Shown one piece after another: positions 21,600 to 32,039 of a stretch of 64,000 nucleotides of DNA. The translations under genes were made by a program, and so were the position numbers. Under the pieces are notes generated by a model. It saw only the letters and a program-made list of their open reading frames with translations, was not told where the DNA came from and searched no databases. Source of the DNA: Dicyema japonicum (taxonomy: Eukaryota; Dicyemida; Rhombozoa; Dicyemidae); the NCBI GenBank assembly GCA_011109175.1, contig RDEW01000015.1, forward strand, positions 21,378 to 85,377. Direction: 5' to 3'. Position 1 is the stretch's first letter, and every line of letters begins with the position of its first letter.

Positions 21600-24105
21600 A
21601 TTATGACTGTCATAAATGTGTATGCCCCCCACACAGGAAGATTATCAACTTCTATGGATGAGCTTGATGATTTTTTATATGAGCTTATCGGAAGTATGCT
21701 CTCACTCTGCTCGTCCACGCTAATTTTTGATTGCGGGGTACTGGAATTCAACAGGAATTAAACGCAGAGGTGAACGGTGCATTGGTTATCACGGAAGGGG
21801 ACATCGAAATTCTGAAAATTTTGATCGATTTCCGACTTTTTGTAATAACGGCATTTTCAGCACGCCGCCCGACACAAGACCACCTGGGTAGGTTGTAGAA
21901 CAAACAAAAATGGATAGGAATAAAAAATATTTAATCAAATAGATTATATTTTGTGCAAGCAGTCAAACAAGGGATTATTAATGGACTATCGTTTGCATGG
22001 AGAGGATTGACAAATAGCGATAACAAGATCGCAGTCTGTCGGTTGAATCTTAGCAAGCTTATGGAGTGTTATATGCGAATCATGCACGTCGCAGAAAAAC
22101 ACAGATGATAGCGGGAGAAGAATTAGTAAATAATCCTGCACTCATCATGAGATACCATCAGTGAATGGACCAGTATTAATCCAATATTTCTATGGATGGC
22201 CTACCCCACATCGTGTGGATAAGAATCTCTGAAGCCATAATGACGGCTGCCAAAGAAACAGTTGTGATTCGCAAAAATATTATGAAAGGAAGATATAAAG
22301 GAGCATATAGCTCGACAGTCAATGAATTATCTAGCCGTCAAAGAGATATAAGACTTCAAGAAACTTGTGATCCTGAACGAAAATCCAAATTAAAAAAATT
22401 GAAGAATTTAATCCAACTCGAAATTAAGAAGAATTTGCTCCGATCAAGGTCGGACTTTTTGGACCAACGAGTATCGGAAGTGGAAAGATTACATTCTGGT
22501 GCAAAATGTTTATGGCTGTGCTTTTACTCAAGCGCGGGTAAGCTAAAACCAATTTAAAAATTCAAGATGAGTTCGGTCACTTTGTATTGGACGCTAACCG
22601 TTCTGCTGGACTTATAGCCCAACACTTTAGCAAGCAGTTTAATCGAGAGGATATTTTACCCTCACACAATTCGAAGGACAGCCTCGTTCACTTAATTATG
22701 TGTTTACGGATTTCTAGATTCGTGAAGCACTCTTTCGCCTGAATAACAATAGACAGCTGGCTATGAAAATATTTGTGTAAAGTTGTTAAAATACGGACCA
22801 ACCCAGCTAGCAGAAAAAATGACTTTTACATTCAACGAGATATTTAGGACTTTATGTTAAATTGACATCGCGATGGAAGTTCTACTTCCTTGACAAAAAC
22901 ATGGATAAACTGCAGGTTCAATTGAAAATTTTAGACCGATCGTGCTTTTGACACTTTGTGAAAAACATTGTCGATTACAACATTGAATCGAATCAAATTC
23001 AGTTGACCAATACTTGTCACAAGCAGGGATTCAGACCAGGAAAATCGACCGTGATATAGTATGGAGTCATTGGTGGCTTACGGGAATGTGTCAGAAGTAC
23101 AGAAAAACAATGTATATTCTGGGAGTCGACTTATCGAAAGCATTCGACTGTGTCTACCGAGATAAGCTACTAAGTTCTCAAATACTTATTTGATGAAGAC
23201 TGTTTGAGGATTGTGTGTTTTTTACTGGCTGACACGAGCCTCATAGTGAAAGTGGCGAAAGGCTATTCGGAATAATTCACGATCGGGATTGGTACTCGCC
23301 AAGGGGACTCGCTTTCGCCAGATCTCTTTGCAATCTATTTGGAAGCTACGTTGAGGACGTTAGAAAAGAATTGGGTCACTTAAATAATCATTTTGTGGAA
23401 TTAATATATGCTGATGACATCGATTTTGTGTCTGAGGATATGGAGGTACTAAGAATCGCCGTAGATAAAGCCACAACGGTTCTGGAGAGGTGGTCTTTAA
23501 AGATCAATTCAGAAAAAACAGAGTTAACTTCGATTCAGCGGTAATCCACACTGATTGATGAGAAATGGAGGTCTACTAAAAAGCTCGGCTCGTTTTTGGG
23601 TGATGCTGAGGACATTGCCAGTTCCTATTCTATAACTCGGGAACATGGGGAACTTCAAAAACTGACTTGACAGACTAGACACATTTCATAGAAATCAATT
23701 GAGAAAAATTGCGGGAATCAAATGACCACAGATTATCAAAACGACACTTTCTACAAATTATGTAAATGCAAACCGATAAGCAGAGAAGTAATTACCTCAC
23801 GCTGGCGACTCTTCGGACATGTTCTGAGAATGGACGAAGTGATTCCTTGCAATCAAATCATGGAAGATTACTATTCAAGTCACGGAATTGGATTTCGGGG
23901 TCGGCCAAGATGTAAGCTTCTCCCAACGATTGCGCACGAATTGGCGGTCAACTCAAAACTGGAGACGATCTTGAAGGTATTCGTAAACGCGCGAGAAACA
24001 GAGCTAGATGGAGAGGCCTGACTGGGGGGATAGTCGAATGTACTGCACGACCGAACCCTTAGGTATTTTACGTGCTTATGTCAACGCGGAAGTGGTATTA
24101 ACTAA
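21600..24105 (+). pseudogene. RTE-like LINE, nearly complete but decayed
   Basis: Order of recognisable parts: endonuclease VINVYAPHTGR (21607) and LIFDCG followed by the ST-GIK / GYHGRGHRN block; a linker frame 22192-22557 rich in lysine; RT start FTDS-IREALFRLNNNR (22700); GFRPGKST (23040); palm motif A GVDLSKAFDCVY (23120); motif B TRQGDSLSPDLF (23290); motif C IYADDIDFV (23410); SWRLFGHVLRMDE (23800) and GRPRC near the end. Stops and frame changes are scattered, so it is inactive. A truncated copy of RT start and end is at 57290-57950. Its last ~45 bp (about 24040-24085) are shared with the SINE at 44617. Confidence 0.75.
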
Positions 24106-24114
24106 CTAACTAGA

Positions 24115-24520
24115 GTGGCAACACAATAAGCCAGACATTTTTGTGTATGAAAAAATGAAGAATAAGAATGTGATTATACAAGTTGGAATCACCTCACAAC
24201 AAGCACTCAAGCATACAGAAGTAAAAAAGCTAAACAAGTATGACTTGCTCACTGGAGAATTAAGCAGAATATACGATGTCCTTTTGGGGACATGGGACGG
24301 GATTATTTCCATGTGCTACAGAAATCATTTGAAGACTTTGTCGATTGATGTGCCAATGAGAGCGTATATTCAATCGGTGGTTTTAAAGAAAACATTAGAA
24401 AATATTATTGTCGAGCACAAACATGAAGCTAAGTTACTACTTGAAATTCTGTCCACCTGTAATATTACTTGTAATTCTCTCCTATATAAATTAAGCAGTT
24501 TAGACAAATTTAATGATTGA
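24115..24520 (+). pseudogene. LINE REL-domain relic, KPDI type
   Basis: Open for 126 codons: FVYEKMKNKNVIIQVGITSQ, then KKLNKYDLL and LGTWDGIISM. This is the arrangement of an R2/CRE-type restriction-like endonuclease core ((K)PDI-V--K-----I-VG---...K--KYD-L). The first aspartate region lies just upstream (KPDIF, about 24129). The frame has no RT upstream; instead it abuts the RTE-like LINE end. It is the best preserved of three copies (others 7.5-7.8 and 45.9-46.1 kb). Confidence 0.55.
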
Positions 24521-24689
24521 ACTTTTTTTCAAATTCGTTCTGGCTATGGCAACGAGTCGGTATTGCCGTATTACGTGGAAACTTGTAACAATCCTATCTG
24601 CAAAGGCTTGACTGTAAATTTTTTTTGTTAATAAATTTTTTCCCCTAAAAATTTTTTTTAATTTGTTGGACTTAATAATATTTTTAATC

Positions 24690-24925
24690 TTGACGAACAA
24701 GGCTTGACGAGTGACACCGTCATGAACATTTGAATGCTGAACCGGATCGTCTATGAAGGACATACACCCAAGAAAAAGAAAAAACAAAGAAATGAAGAGC
24801 ATCCCTTGATTCTCCCTCATCGATTAGCTATGTTGTTCTTTGCTTAAATAAAGTGTGTTTCTCTTAAGAGCGCTAACTGATATGGCTCCTCGGAAAGTGC
24901 GATAGTGCATATTTCAGGATATTAT
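24690..24925 (+). mobile_element. SINE, 5'-truncated copy
   Basis: From GCTTGACGAGTGACACCGTC to a short TTA repeat, the sequence follows the body of the SINE at 2456, including the A-rich AAGAAAAAGAAA segment and CTTAAATAAAGTGTGT. The tRNA-like head is missing, so it is promoterless. Confidence 0.75.
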
Positions 24926-24975
24926 TATTGACAACAAAATATTACAGATGTGGAGAGTAATTCATAATTATAAAC

Positions 24976-25090
24976 ATAAGTCTTAATAATACTTGAAACT
25001 CTGACCAAATAATATAAACACTCCTAACAAATCCCAATGAATGAGATTTTTCTAGTATTCAGTACACTCGCTAATAATGGTTTTGATATT
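24976..25090 (+). repeat. Dispersed upstream segment of the small-protein repeat
   Basis: The segment is similar to 25449-25560 and to the reverse complement of 17030-17140. The frame corresponding to the signal-peptide start reads MNEIFLVFSTLANNGF. No conserved continuation. Confidence 0.4.
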
Positions 25091-25448
25091 TGGAAACAAT
25101 CAAAAAATTTAAATCTCAAATATTTTATTACTTGTTTTAGTTACAGGTTTAAAATTTCAGTAAGAAAACCCATCATTTTGTTGTATTCCAATTTTGTCCT
25201 GTTTTTTAAAATGGTTGATCAAAACAAAAATAAAGATTTTAGTCATATATAATCTAAAATTGACTTCAAAAAATTCCAAACAAATACGGGATCACCGAAA
25301 AGCATAAAGGTTCATTATGATGAGGATCTTTACTAGATACAAGGTATTTAAATAGAACATCCAAAACATCCCCTAACAGGAAAGGATCTTCAAAGAAGAT
25401 GAGTCTCCAAACATAATATTTCAGTGATAAGATTCGTATTGTAATCCT

Positions 25449-25720
25449 ATAATATTACTTGTAATTCTGTCCAATATAAATGAAGCAGTTCCGACAAATC
25501 TCAATGATAGAACTAATTTTAATATTTGTTGGACTTTGTAATAGTTTTGATTTTGGCCAGGATATAAAAGATGTGGAGAGTAAAGCACATAGCATTATCG
25601 ACAAATTTACTATCAGACAATCTAAAGAAGCTAATGGTAAATTTATGATTAACTCAAATATGATCTTTATGACAGTTCTGGTGTCATTTTTGCGATTTTG
25701 AAACTCGGATTAACTCCTCT
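25449..25720 (+). pseudogene. Second copy of the small secreted-protein repeat
   Basis: The DNA matches the reverse complement of 16860-17140. The frame starts MIELILIFVGLCNSF but the region equivalent to the C-terminus of the other copy is in a different frame, so this copy is probably broken. The conserved upstream ~60 bp are shared with the other copy. Confidence 0.4.
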
Positions 25721-26261
25721 TTAAATTAATAGTGGATTTTGTTTTTTTGGTTTAATTAAAAAAATTAACATGTTTTTTTAAATATCCTAAGATTGATTGC
25801 CCAGTATTGGTCAAGGTTAACATCAGAGCATGCTGAGAGGGAATATCAGGCAGAACGTCCTTGATTTTTAAGTTGATTTTTAAATTTCCACAATTTTGAG
25901 AATTGTAGTTTGATAACATTCGACGTCCAGAAATGAAAAATCAGTGTTGAAAATGAATTCAAGTTTGTCATTTTTAATTCAATCGTTTATCGTGTATTTC
26001 CTATTCCGAATCGAACCCAGATATATCTGCAATATTCCAAGACGGGAGAGATACAAGATTTTTATGTCAGATTTTATTCGAAGACAGAGTATCAGTGTAT
26101 AAGAGTTTCCTAAGTACGTCGACATCTCTTGAATCTACATAAATACTTAAGAAAAGCCGTGTGGCGCTATGTGGTGTTTTGTGGCTAATTGATTGAAGTT
26201 TCTGTTTTGTTCGTCTGTTCCTAATTCACTTAATTAGCGTGCGTCATGTGATTCGCCTTAT

Positions 26262-26492
26262 CTGGTGGCGTCATATACAAGTCAAAAGTGCATCCAAAAA
26301 GAACCATTTGTCAACGAAGAGTTCCCACTGGACGGCTCTTCCTACACATCCGGGCACTTTTCGGTGGAGACTCGTCATGTCAGGAGAATGCACAGGGACG
26401 CAGTCGGAACACTGAGAAAAGGTGCGAAGACTGTTAAAGGAGGCTGGGATTACCTGAAATTTTGTTTATTTTGGATATGCCGGTGGTTTTGA
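26262..26492 (+). CDS. Uncharacterised coding exon
   Basis: An open frame without ATG reads from about SYTSQKC through HRDAVGTLRKGAKTVKGGWD to a hydrophobic end FCLFWICRWF and TGA. The preceding AG (TTAATTAG, 26237) could be a splice acceptor, so this may be the last exon of a small gene. The C-terminal hydrophobic/aromatic tail after a basic stretch suggests membrane association. Not recognised. Confidence 0.35.
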   Translation: MVASYTSQKCIQKEPFVNEEFPLDGSSYTSGHFSVETRHVRRMHRDAVGTLRKGAKTVKGGWDYLKFCLFWICRWF

Positions 26493-29400
26493 TTCAATAA
26501 ATTAAATTAATTAACATGACATTTTACAAAATAGGCATACGTCACCATTTCAACCATCAACCACTTAACCATAGAATATTTGTAACCATTTAAATCACAT
26601 GACTCCTATTTTACTAAGACAGGAGTCGACGTACAAATGAATCTCTCATTGTTCATTCAATTACTCACATTAAGGTTACATAAAGGATTACCTCATAAAA
26701 TTACACAATCCTTTCCATAAACAATATAAATACAACTTTGTAGAGTAGACTATTAATACGGTTTATTTAGTAAAGTACATTTTCATATTAAACACGTGTG
26801 AATAAGAGAGTCACAAATCATAAAGAAAGGAACAATGAGTCATTAATCTAAAACTAAACATATTCGAACAGTCAATCAAAATGAGATAATAAAGGGTATG
26901 ACTACTTTTCCAAAATTAACTAAGATCAGTGAATAAATGTTAATTTAGTATGTCGATCTTTAGCTGGTACCTCTAACTTGTTTACAATAAATAATTGCTA
27001 ATATTTATTTAATGTAGAATCAAATGAGTATTTTATAGCCAATGATTATATCAAGACTCATTTATTTTCGTTTGATCTATCTCCCCCAGTTCTTCGAGAA
27101 AGTAGCTACATCAGGGCAGCAGCTATATATAACTCTCCGAATTTGTCTGCTAATAAAATATTGTGCTTTTTCTAATTTATGTAATTAAGTTTTATTAGAT
27201 TTATTTAAATCTTTTTTGACTTGTCTCAACTTGACGAGTGACGTCGTCATCAGAGAACATCTCACTGCTTAACCGGATCGTCTACAAAGGGACTTACACC
27301 CAACAAACAGAAAAAATGAAGTGAAGTTCATTCCTTGGTTTATTCTAAGATTAGTTATGATAACTTTTCTTTACTTACGTGAAGTTTGTGTCATGCCCGG
27401 GAGGAGCTATAGTTAATATGGTTCATTCGTAAAGTGCAGTATTTGTCTCAATTTGATCGAAAACCTTAATTTCATTAACAAAACTGTAGTTTTGGCTCAT
27501 TTGAGTTACTCTCTACGTCAACCATAATAAGATTTGAGGCTTACAAATGCATAAATGAAATCCCATCGCTTTCAGGGAATCTCAGAATACAATCTCTACG
27601 TAAGGAACACGTTTTCACGATGATTGATGAAACCAAATTTATGTGGTGAACAAAATTTCCAGTACATACTCATGATGGCGAAGTGTCAGATGATTCCAGA
27701 ATTTGAATCTCGTAGCTGTCCATTTCAACCGAATGTTCAGCTCATCAACGACTAACGATATTCCTTGACTCAACAGGGACACACACAAAAGTAAGTTAAG
27801 AACATGCCTTGACATCCTTTCTCAGATCAAAAAAGTAGGTCATTTCAATTGTTTGAGGAGGCCAATTAGAACGTCATTGAGGATTTCACAAAGTCCAAAT
27901 TCACAATGATAGTTTACTAAGGACAAAACTGTCATACATCGAAGCTAACATCCACGAAAGTAATTCAAGGTCAGAATTCCTCAGTTGATAACCTCTTGTC
28001 TGATCAGTACCATAGGAATGATAAAAGTCGTGGATTTTCCATTTGTTGATAGATATTCAATAAATGTATCAAAATTGAAGTTTACGTCAAAATACGCACA
28101 AATATGCATAAATATAGTTTGTCAGAGTAATATTAATGCATCAAACTAACCAACATCATCTAACCAAAATCACAATTAAACTCACATGCAGTCCTCAAAA
28201 CAAAGTCAAAAAGATCGCGGATAAATCCCCCTGTTCTGTGGCCGTGCCTCTTCTGTACAAACATCGAATAGAGAAGACGAAAAGTAATTTACCAGTTTCA
28301 CGTTTTATCCGTTAATTTAGGCGTGCAACAAAGAATATGTGACACATTTTACTGTTCCTTTAAAAAATCTGAAGACAGGCAACAAAACAAACTCTGTTCA
28401 TCCCAGGTTTAACCACGTGACCATTTCGACACATCCTCACACATTAAGAGTGTGTCGTAAAGTAGAAAGCCCGATTAATCAAAATTGGGAATATATAGGC
28501 TTGACTGATGTGATTACGATTAGGTGAAATTGAATGTGAGGAACCTTGGGTACCACGGACTGCTAGAGATTATCACGAACTTATAGAAAAGTGTGATTTC
28601 TAGGATTAACTTTGATTAATTAGTTAATTTTTGATTTTAAATTCGCAAATATGCTTATAGCTTTAAATTGGCGGGAAATACGATAAACTAAATGTTTCAC
28701 GGTTCTCCAATTTTTGTGAAAAAATATTAGGATTTGGAAATTCAAATATTTACTTTTGTGTTTGTAAGTTCATAATAATTAGCTTATAAATTAAAATTCT
28801 ATGAAAGTACAAAAAACTGAATATTTCTAAGGTTCTCTAATGAAAAATGGTAATCGTCCAATTTTAACAGCAATCGAGAAGTAGCATTGTCTCCATTACT
28901 TAACCCTCCACTAAGACAGGCAGACATTTATTTAAGAAAGAACAGTTGTGCTAGGCAATTTCACTCAGAATGAGTAGCGGTGGGATTCGAACCGGAAAGG
29001 ATCAAATTGCCAGGTGCTTATAAAAATGGTCATGTCCAAACTCTATGCTGAACAAAAGAATATAATTATAGGTCTCCATTATATATGTTGGAGATCATCA
29101 GAACTGTGCTCTTTGAATGTCCAAATCATTATTTTCCTACGAGTATATTATAGTTACAATATTAGGGAGGCTTATATTCCCCAAAGTAGTATTTATGTTT
29201 AATGATTTAGTCAGTATGAACCGAACAAAGGGAGATTATCCAGCAAATTAATCTGGACATTATGTTAGTTTGGTTTAAAATGAAAATCGAGAAACAAGGT
29301 TATATAATAACTCCGACAATCTCCCATCAAACCATTTAGCCACAAACCTCGTCAATAGGTCGTAGATGAATCGAGAAAAATCAATTCCCATTAATTAGGC

Positions 29401-30982
29401 ATACAAAATAAGGACATTCCCATTGGCTACACAATTTTAAATATTTTTCAATTACTTTGAATATTATTAACTACAAACTTAAAATGTTAGGATATAGCAG
29501 GCGGTCATTATAAATATCATCACACATTCATAGTCTACTACAGCACATGTCGACTTTTAATCTAAAATTCTTATTTAAATTGAAAAATACTCCAGTAATT
29601 CTCAATTTTTATAATTATGAAATGCTCTCACTCGCACAAACCGGACAGTAAAATCCTAGGAACATACAATAAATAACGTTGATTTTATGCAAAAATAATA
29701 TTAACACAAATCTTAAATAGTCTGAATCTAACTATGTTGACGATATTTTCGATATTCTTTACCCGCGATCTGTATTGGTGGAGGAAGAGAAGAAACAGAA
29801 AAGGAAGAGAAATCTTCAACAAATACCCAACATGGGGATTAATACTCAGGATCAGTGTTACAGTATGATCTTATCATAAGCTGCTGGTTTATTAAAATAT
29901 GTCGTACAAATATTCTGATAGCGATTTCTATGGTTGTCATGAAATTTTAAAGTGAATGATCATATTGAGCCTACAAGGAAGTAATCCATATTACCCGAAT
30001 CATTTCACTATGAATTGCTAGGAGATATAACTTCAATCCCCTCTCAATAACTTATGGTACAAGAGAAACTGATTAGGAGGAATTCCATCTTCCGCAGAAC
30101 TCGAGTATAAATCACAACCATTCTCAATTTGCAGAATCAATAACATAATTCCCTTCTATCTTCTACGTAACTCGACATGAGATTTCTGACGCAAACATTC
30201 CAAAGTCACGAATGTCTGTTTGCAAAAAATAACAGTTGTGCTAATTAACCTTAAGATGGGGGTCGAGACATCAGTAATGTTCTTAGTTTCTTTTCTGAGA
30301 CTCCCTGTGGATAATCCAGTTCTTCAGTTAAGTATTATTGATGGGGGAATCACTTTAATGATCGTACTGTTTCGATAATTGGCCTTAATGTGTCATAATT
30401 CAAATAACTGCAGTATTTACGGATATTTTTGATTTTTGAGACTATAATTTTATCGATAGCAAAATTATACTGAAGTTGTAAATCTGAGAATCAACCCTGA
30501 AAAAGGTTAATATTAACGAACATGACATCTCTAAATTATGGCAAGTGAAGAAGGTCGGATTCTACTTTATGCGTAAGAGAATTGTCTTAATAAGAGCTGT
30601 GGCACTTCCCCTAAGAAACGATAGCCAAGAATTAATTAAAACGACGTTTTCGTAAAAATTATAAGTTATGTAATAAAATTGCATTTATTGGCGAATAGTA
30701 GCAGTTTTAGAATTTACGTATATTTTTGTCAGAATTTGTTTAGTTTTTTAATCTATTGTCGCTATTCTAATTTAAATTTCCACTCGAGGTGAAAGTGGTT
30801 GATCTCTGGGAGCGTTTTTTTTGATAGTCGGGAGTTTCACACAGGTTGGCGAACCTAGGTTAATAATCTAGTTTCCATTCTATGATTACCATTAATTTAA
30901 AAATAATTATTTACATATTTGTTAATAATTATTAAATAATAGAGTATTATGTAATATTTACTATAAAAGTAGTCGTCGTAGA
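26493..30982. other. Long gene-poor stretch
   Basis: About 4.5 kb of AT-rich sequence. Contains the truncated SINE at 27230-27442 and two related segments sharing ACAGTTGTGCTA (about 28946 and 30231). The one at 28946 precedes a minus-strand tRNA-like B-box GGTTCGAATCCC (about 28990), suggesting a second SINE family. No open frame here has recognisable protein similarity. Confidence 0.35.
27230..27442 (+). mobile_element. SINE, 5'-truncated copy with target-site duplication
   Basis: Starts at CTTGACGAGTGACGTCGTC and follows the SINE body to GTAAAGTGCAGTA. The 9-bp sequence TTGTCTCAA is present on both sides (27221-27229 and 27443-27451), marking a target-primed insertion truncated at its 5' end. 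Confidence 0.75.
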
Positions 30983-31064
30983 CTGCTTTTACTAATGGTT
31001 CTCTGTCAGGTTAATTATTAATTCTAAACATGGGAATTTAACTATTGTTAACATCTTTGATGGG

Positions 31065-32039
31065 ATGGAATCAGCCAGAAGAGCTAGGATTTCTCGTCGA
31101 CATACTGGCGATTTTATCCTGCAGTTTAAGAACTTGGAAGACCTTGAAGATTTCAAAAAGTCAATGAATGATAGTAATCCTTTTGGATTGGGTGGACATG
31201 AGATGGAGGAAGTAAAACTGCCTCCTTCGACTATAATTCTAAAAAATGTTCCGACATGGATAGAGATGGATGAATTAAAGGATTTTCTTCGGTCAAAGTT
31301 GACAGGAGAGTTCCGAGCTGAAAGATTTGTACGCCGTGGTGTTAGCTTGCCTATTGTTAAGCTTGTCTTAACAAGCAGGGGAGAAGCAGAATCCATTGTC
31401 AGATTGGGATTGATTATTGGATTTTTGAAGATGAAAGCGGAATGGTATATAAAACGAGAAATTCAGTGTTTTCGTTGTCAACAGTTTGGACATATTGCTC
31501 GGTTTTGCAAGAACTTAGAAAAGTGTCTACATTGTTCGGGATCACATAGAAGATCTGAATGTAAAGCATCGCATGATACAAAAAATTGTGTTAATTGTGG
31601 GTCGACTACTCATCTGGCAAATTATGGAGGTTGTCCGAAAGCTATGGAAGCCAATCGTGAGAAAATGAAGAAAGTTGCTGAAAAGTCAAAAGTCTCCAAA
31701 AAAGAAGATAAGAAACTTGCCAAATCCGGAAATAGTCATACTATATCAAAAAATGCTAAGTCAGCTTTTCTTGATGGTCGAACTTGTTGGAATATTCCAA
31801 CGGTCAAAAGGGCAACAGTAGAAGCTTCTACTCAGACAGAAGAACCTGTGAAGGGAAAGAAAGAAGAAATCTCAACACAGGTCAATGATGGTGAATGTCA
31901 ACTTGATTATTCACAAACTTTGAAAAAATTAGAGAAAAGCATTATAGAAGTAACGAAAACAAAAAAGGATACGAAGCATTTATTGGATTTGGTGGCGATC
32001 CTAAGAGGAGGGATCAGCCACCAAAAAAATCAGAAGTAA
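31065..32039 (+). CDS. LINE ORF1, gag-like nucleic-acid-binding protein
   Basis: 324 residues. Residues about 137-195 hold three CCHC-type zinc knuckles in the Jockey arrangement, beginning CFRCQQFGHIARFC, CLHCSGSHRRSEC and CVNCGSTTHLANYGGC. An RRM-like region precedes them (IILKNVPTW ... FVRRGVSLP). The C-terminal third is lysine-rich. ORF1 proteins of this type package the element RNA. The stop at 32037-32039 is followed by three stem-loops, and ORF2 is open in the -1 frame well upstream of this stop. Confidence 0.9.
   Translation: MESARRARISRRHTGDFILQFKNLEDLEDFKKSMNDSNPFGLGGHEMEEVKLPPSTIILKNVPTWIEMDELKDFLRSKLTGEFRAERFVRRGVSLPIVKLVLTSRGEAESIVRLGLIIGFLKMKAEWYIKREIQCFRCQQFGHIARFCKNLEKCLHCSGSHRRSECKASHDTKNCVNCGSTTHLANYGGCPKAMEANREKMKKVAEKSKVSKKEDKKLAKSGNSHTISKNAKSAFLDGRTCWNIPTVKRATVEASTQTEEPVKGKKEEISTQVNDGECQLDYSQTLKKLEKSIIEVTKTKKDTKHLLDLVAILRGGISHQKNQK

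Noticed and set aside
28960-29010. tRNA gene on the minus strand
   Set aside because: Only a B-box-like motif is present and the T-stem does not pair; a SINE remnant is more likely.
31065-32039. ORF1 taken as a host zinc-knuckle protein
   Set aside because: Target-site duplications and the adjoining endonuclease/RT place it inside a retrotransposon.
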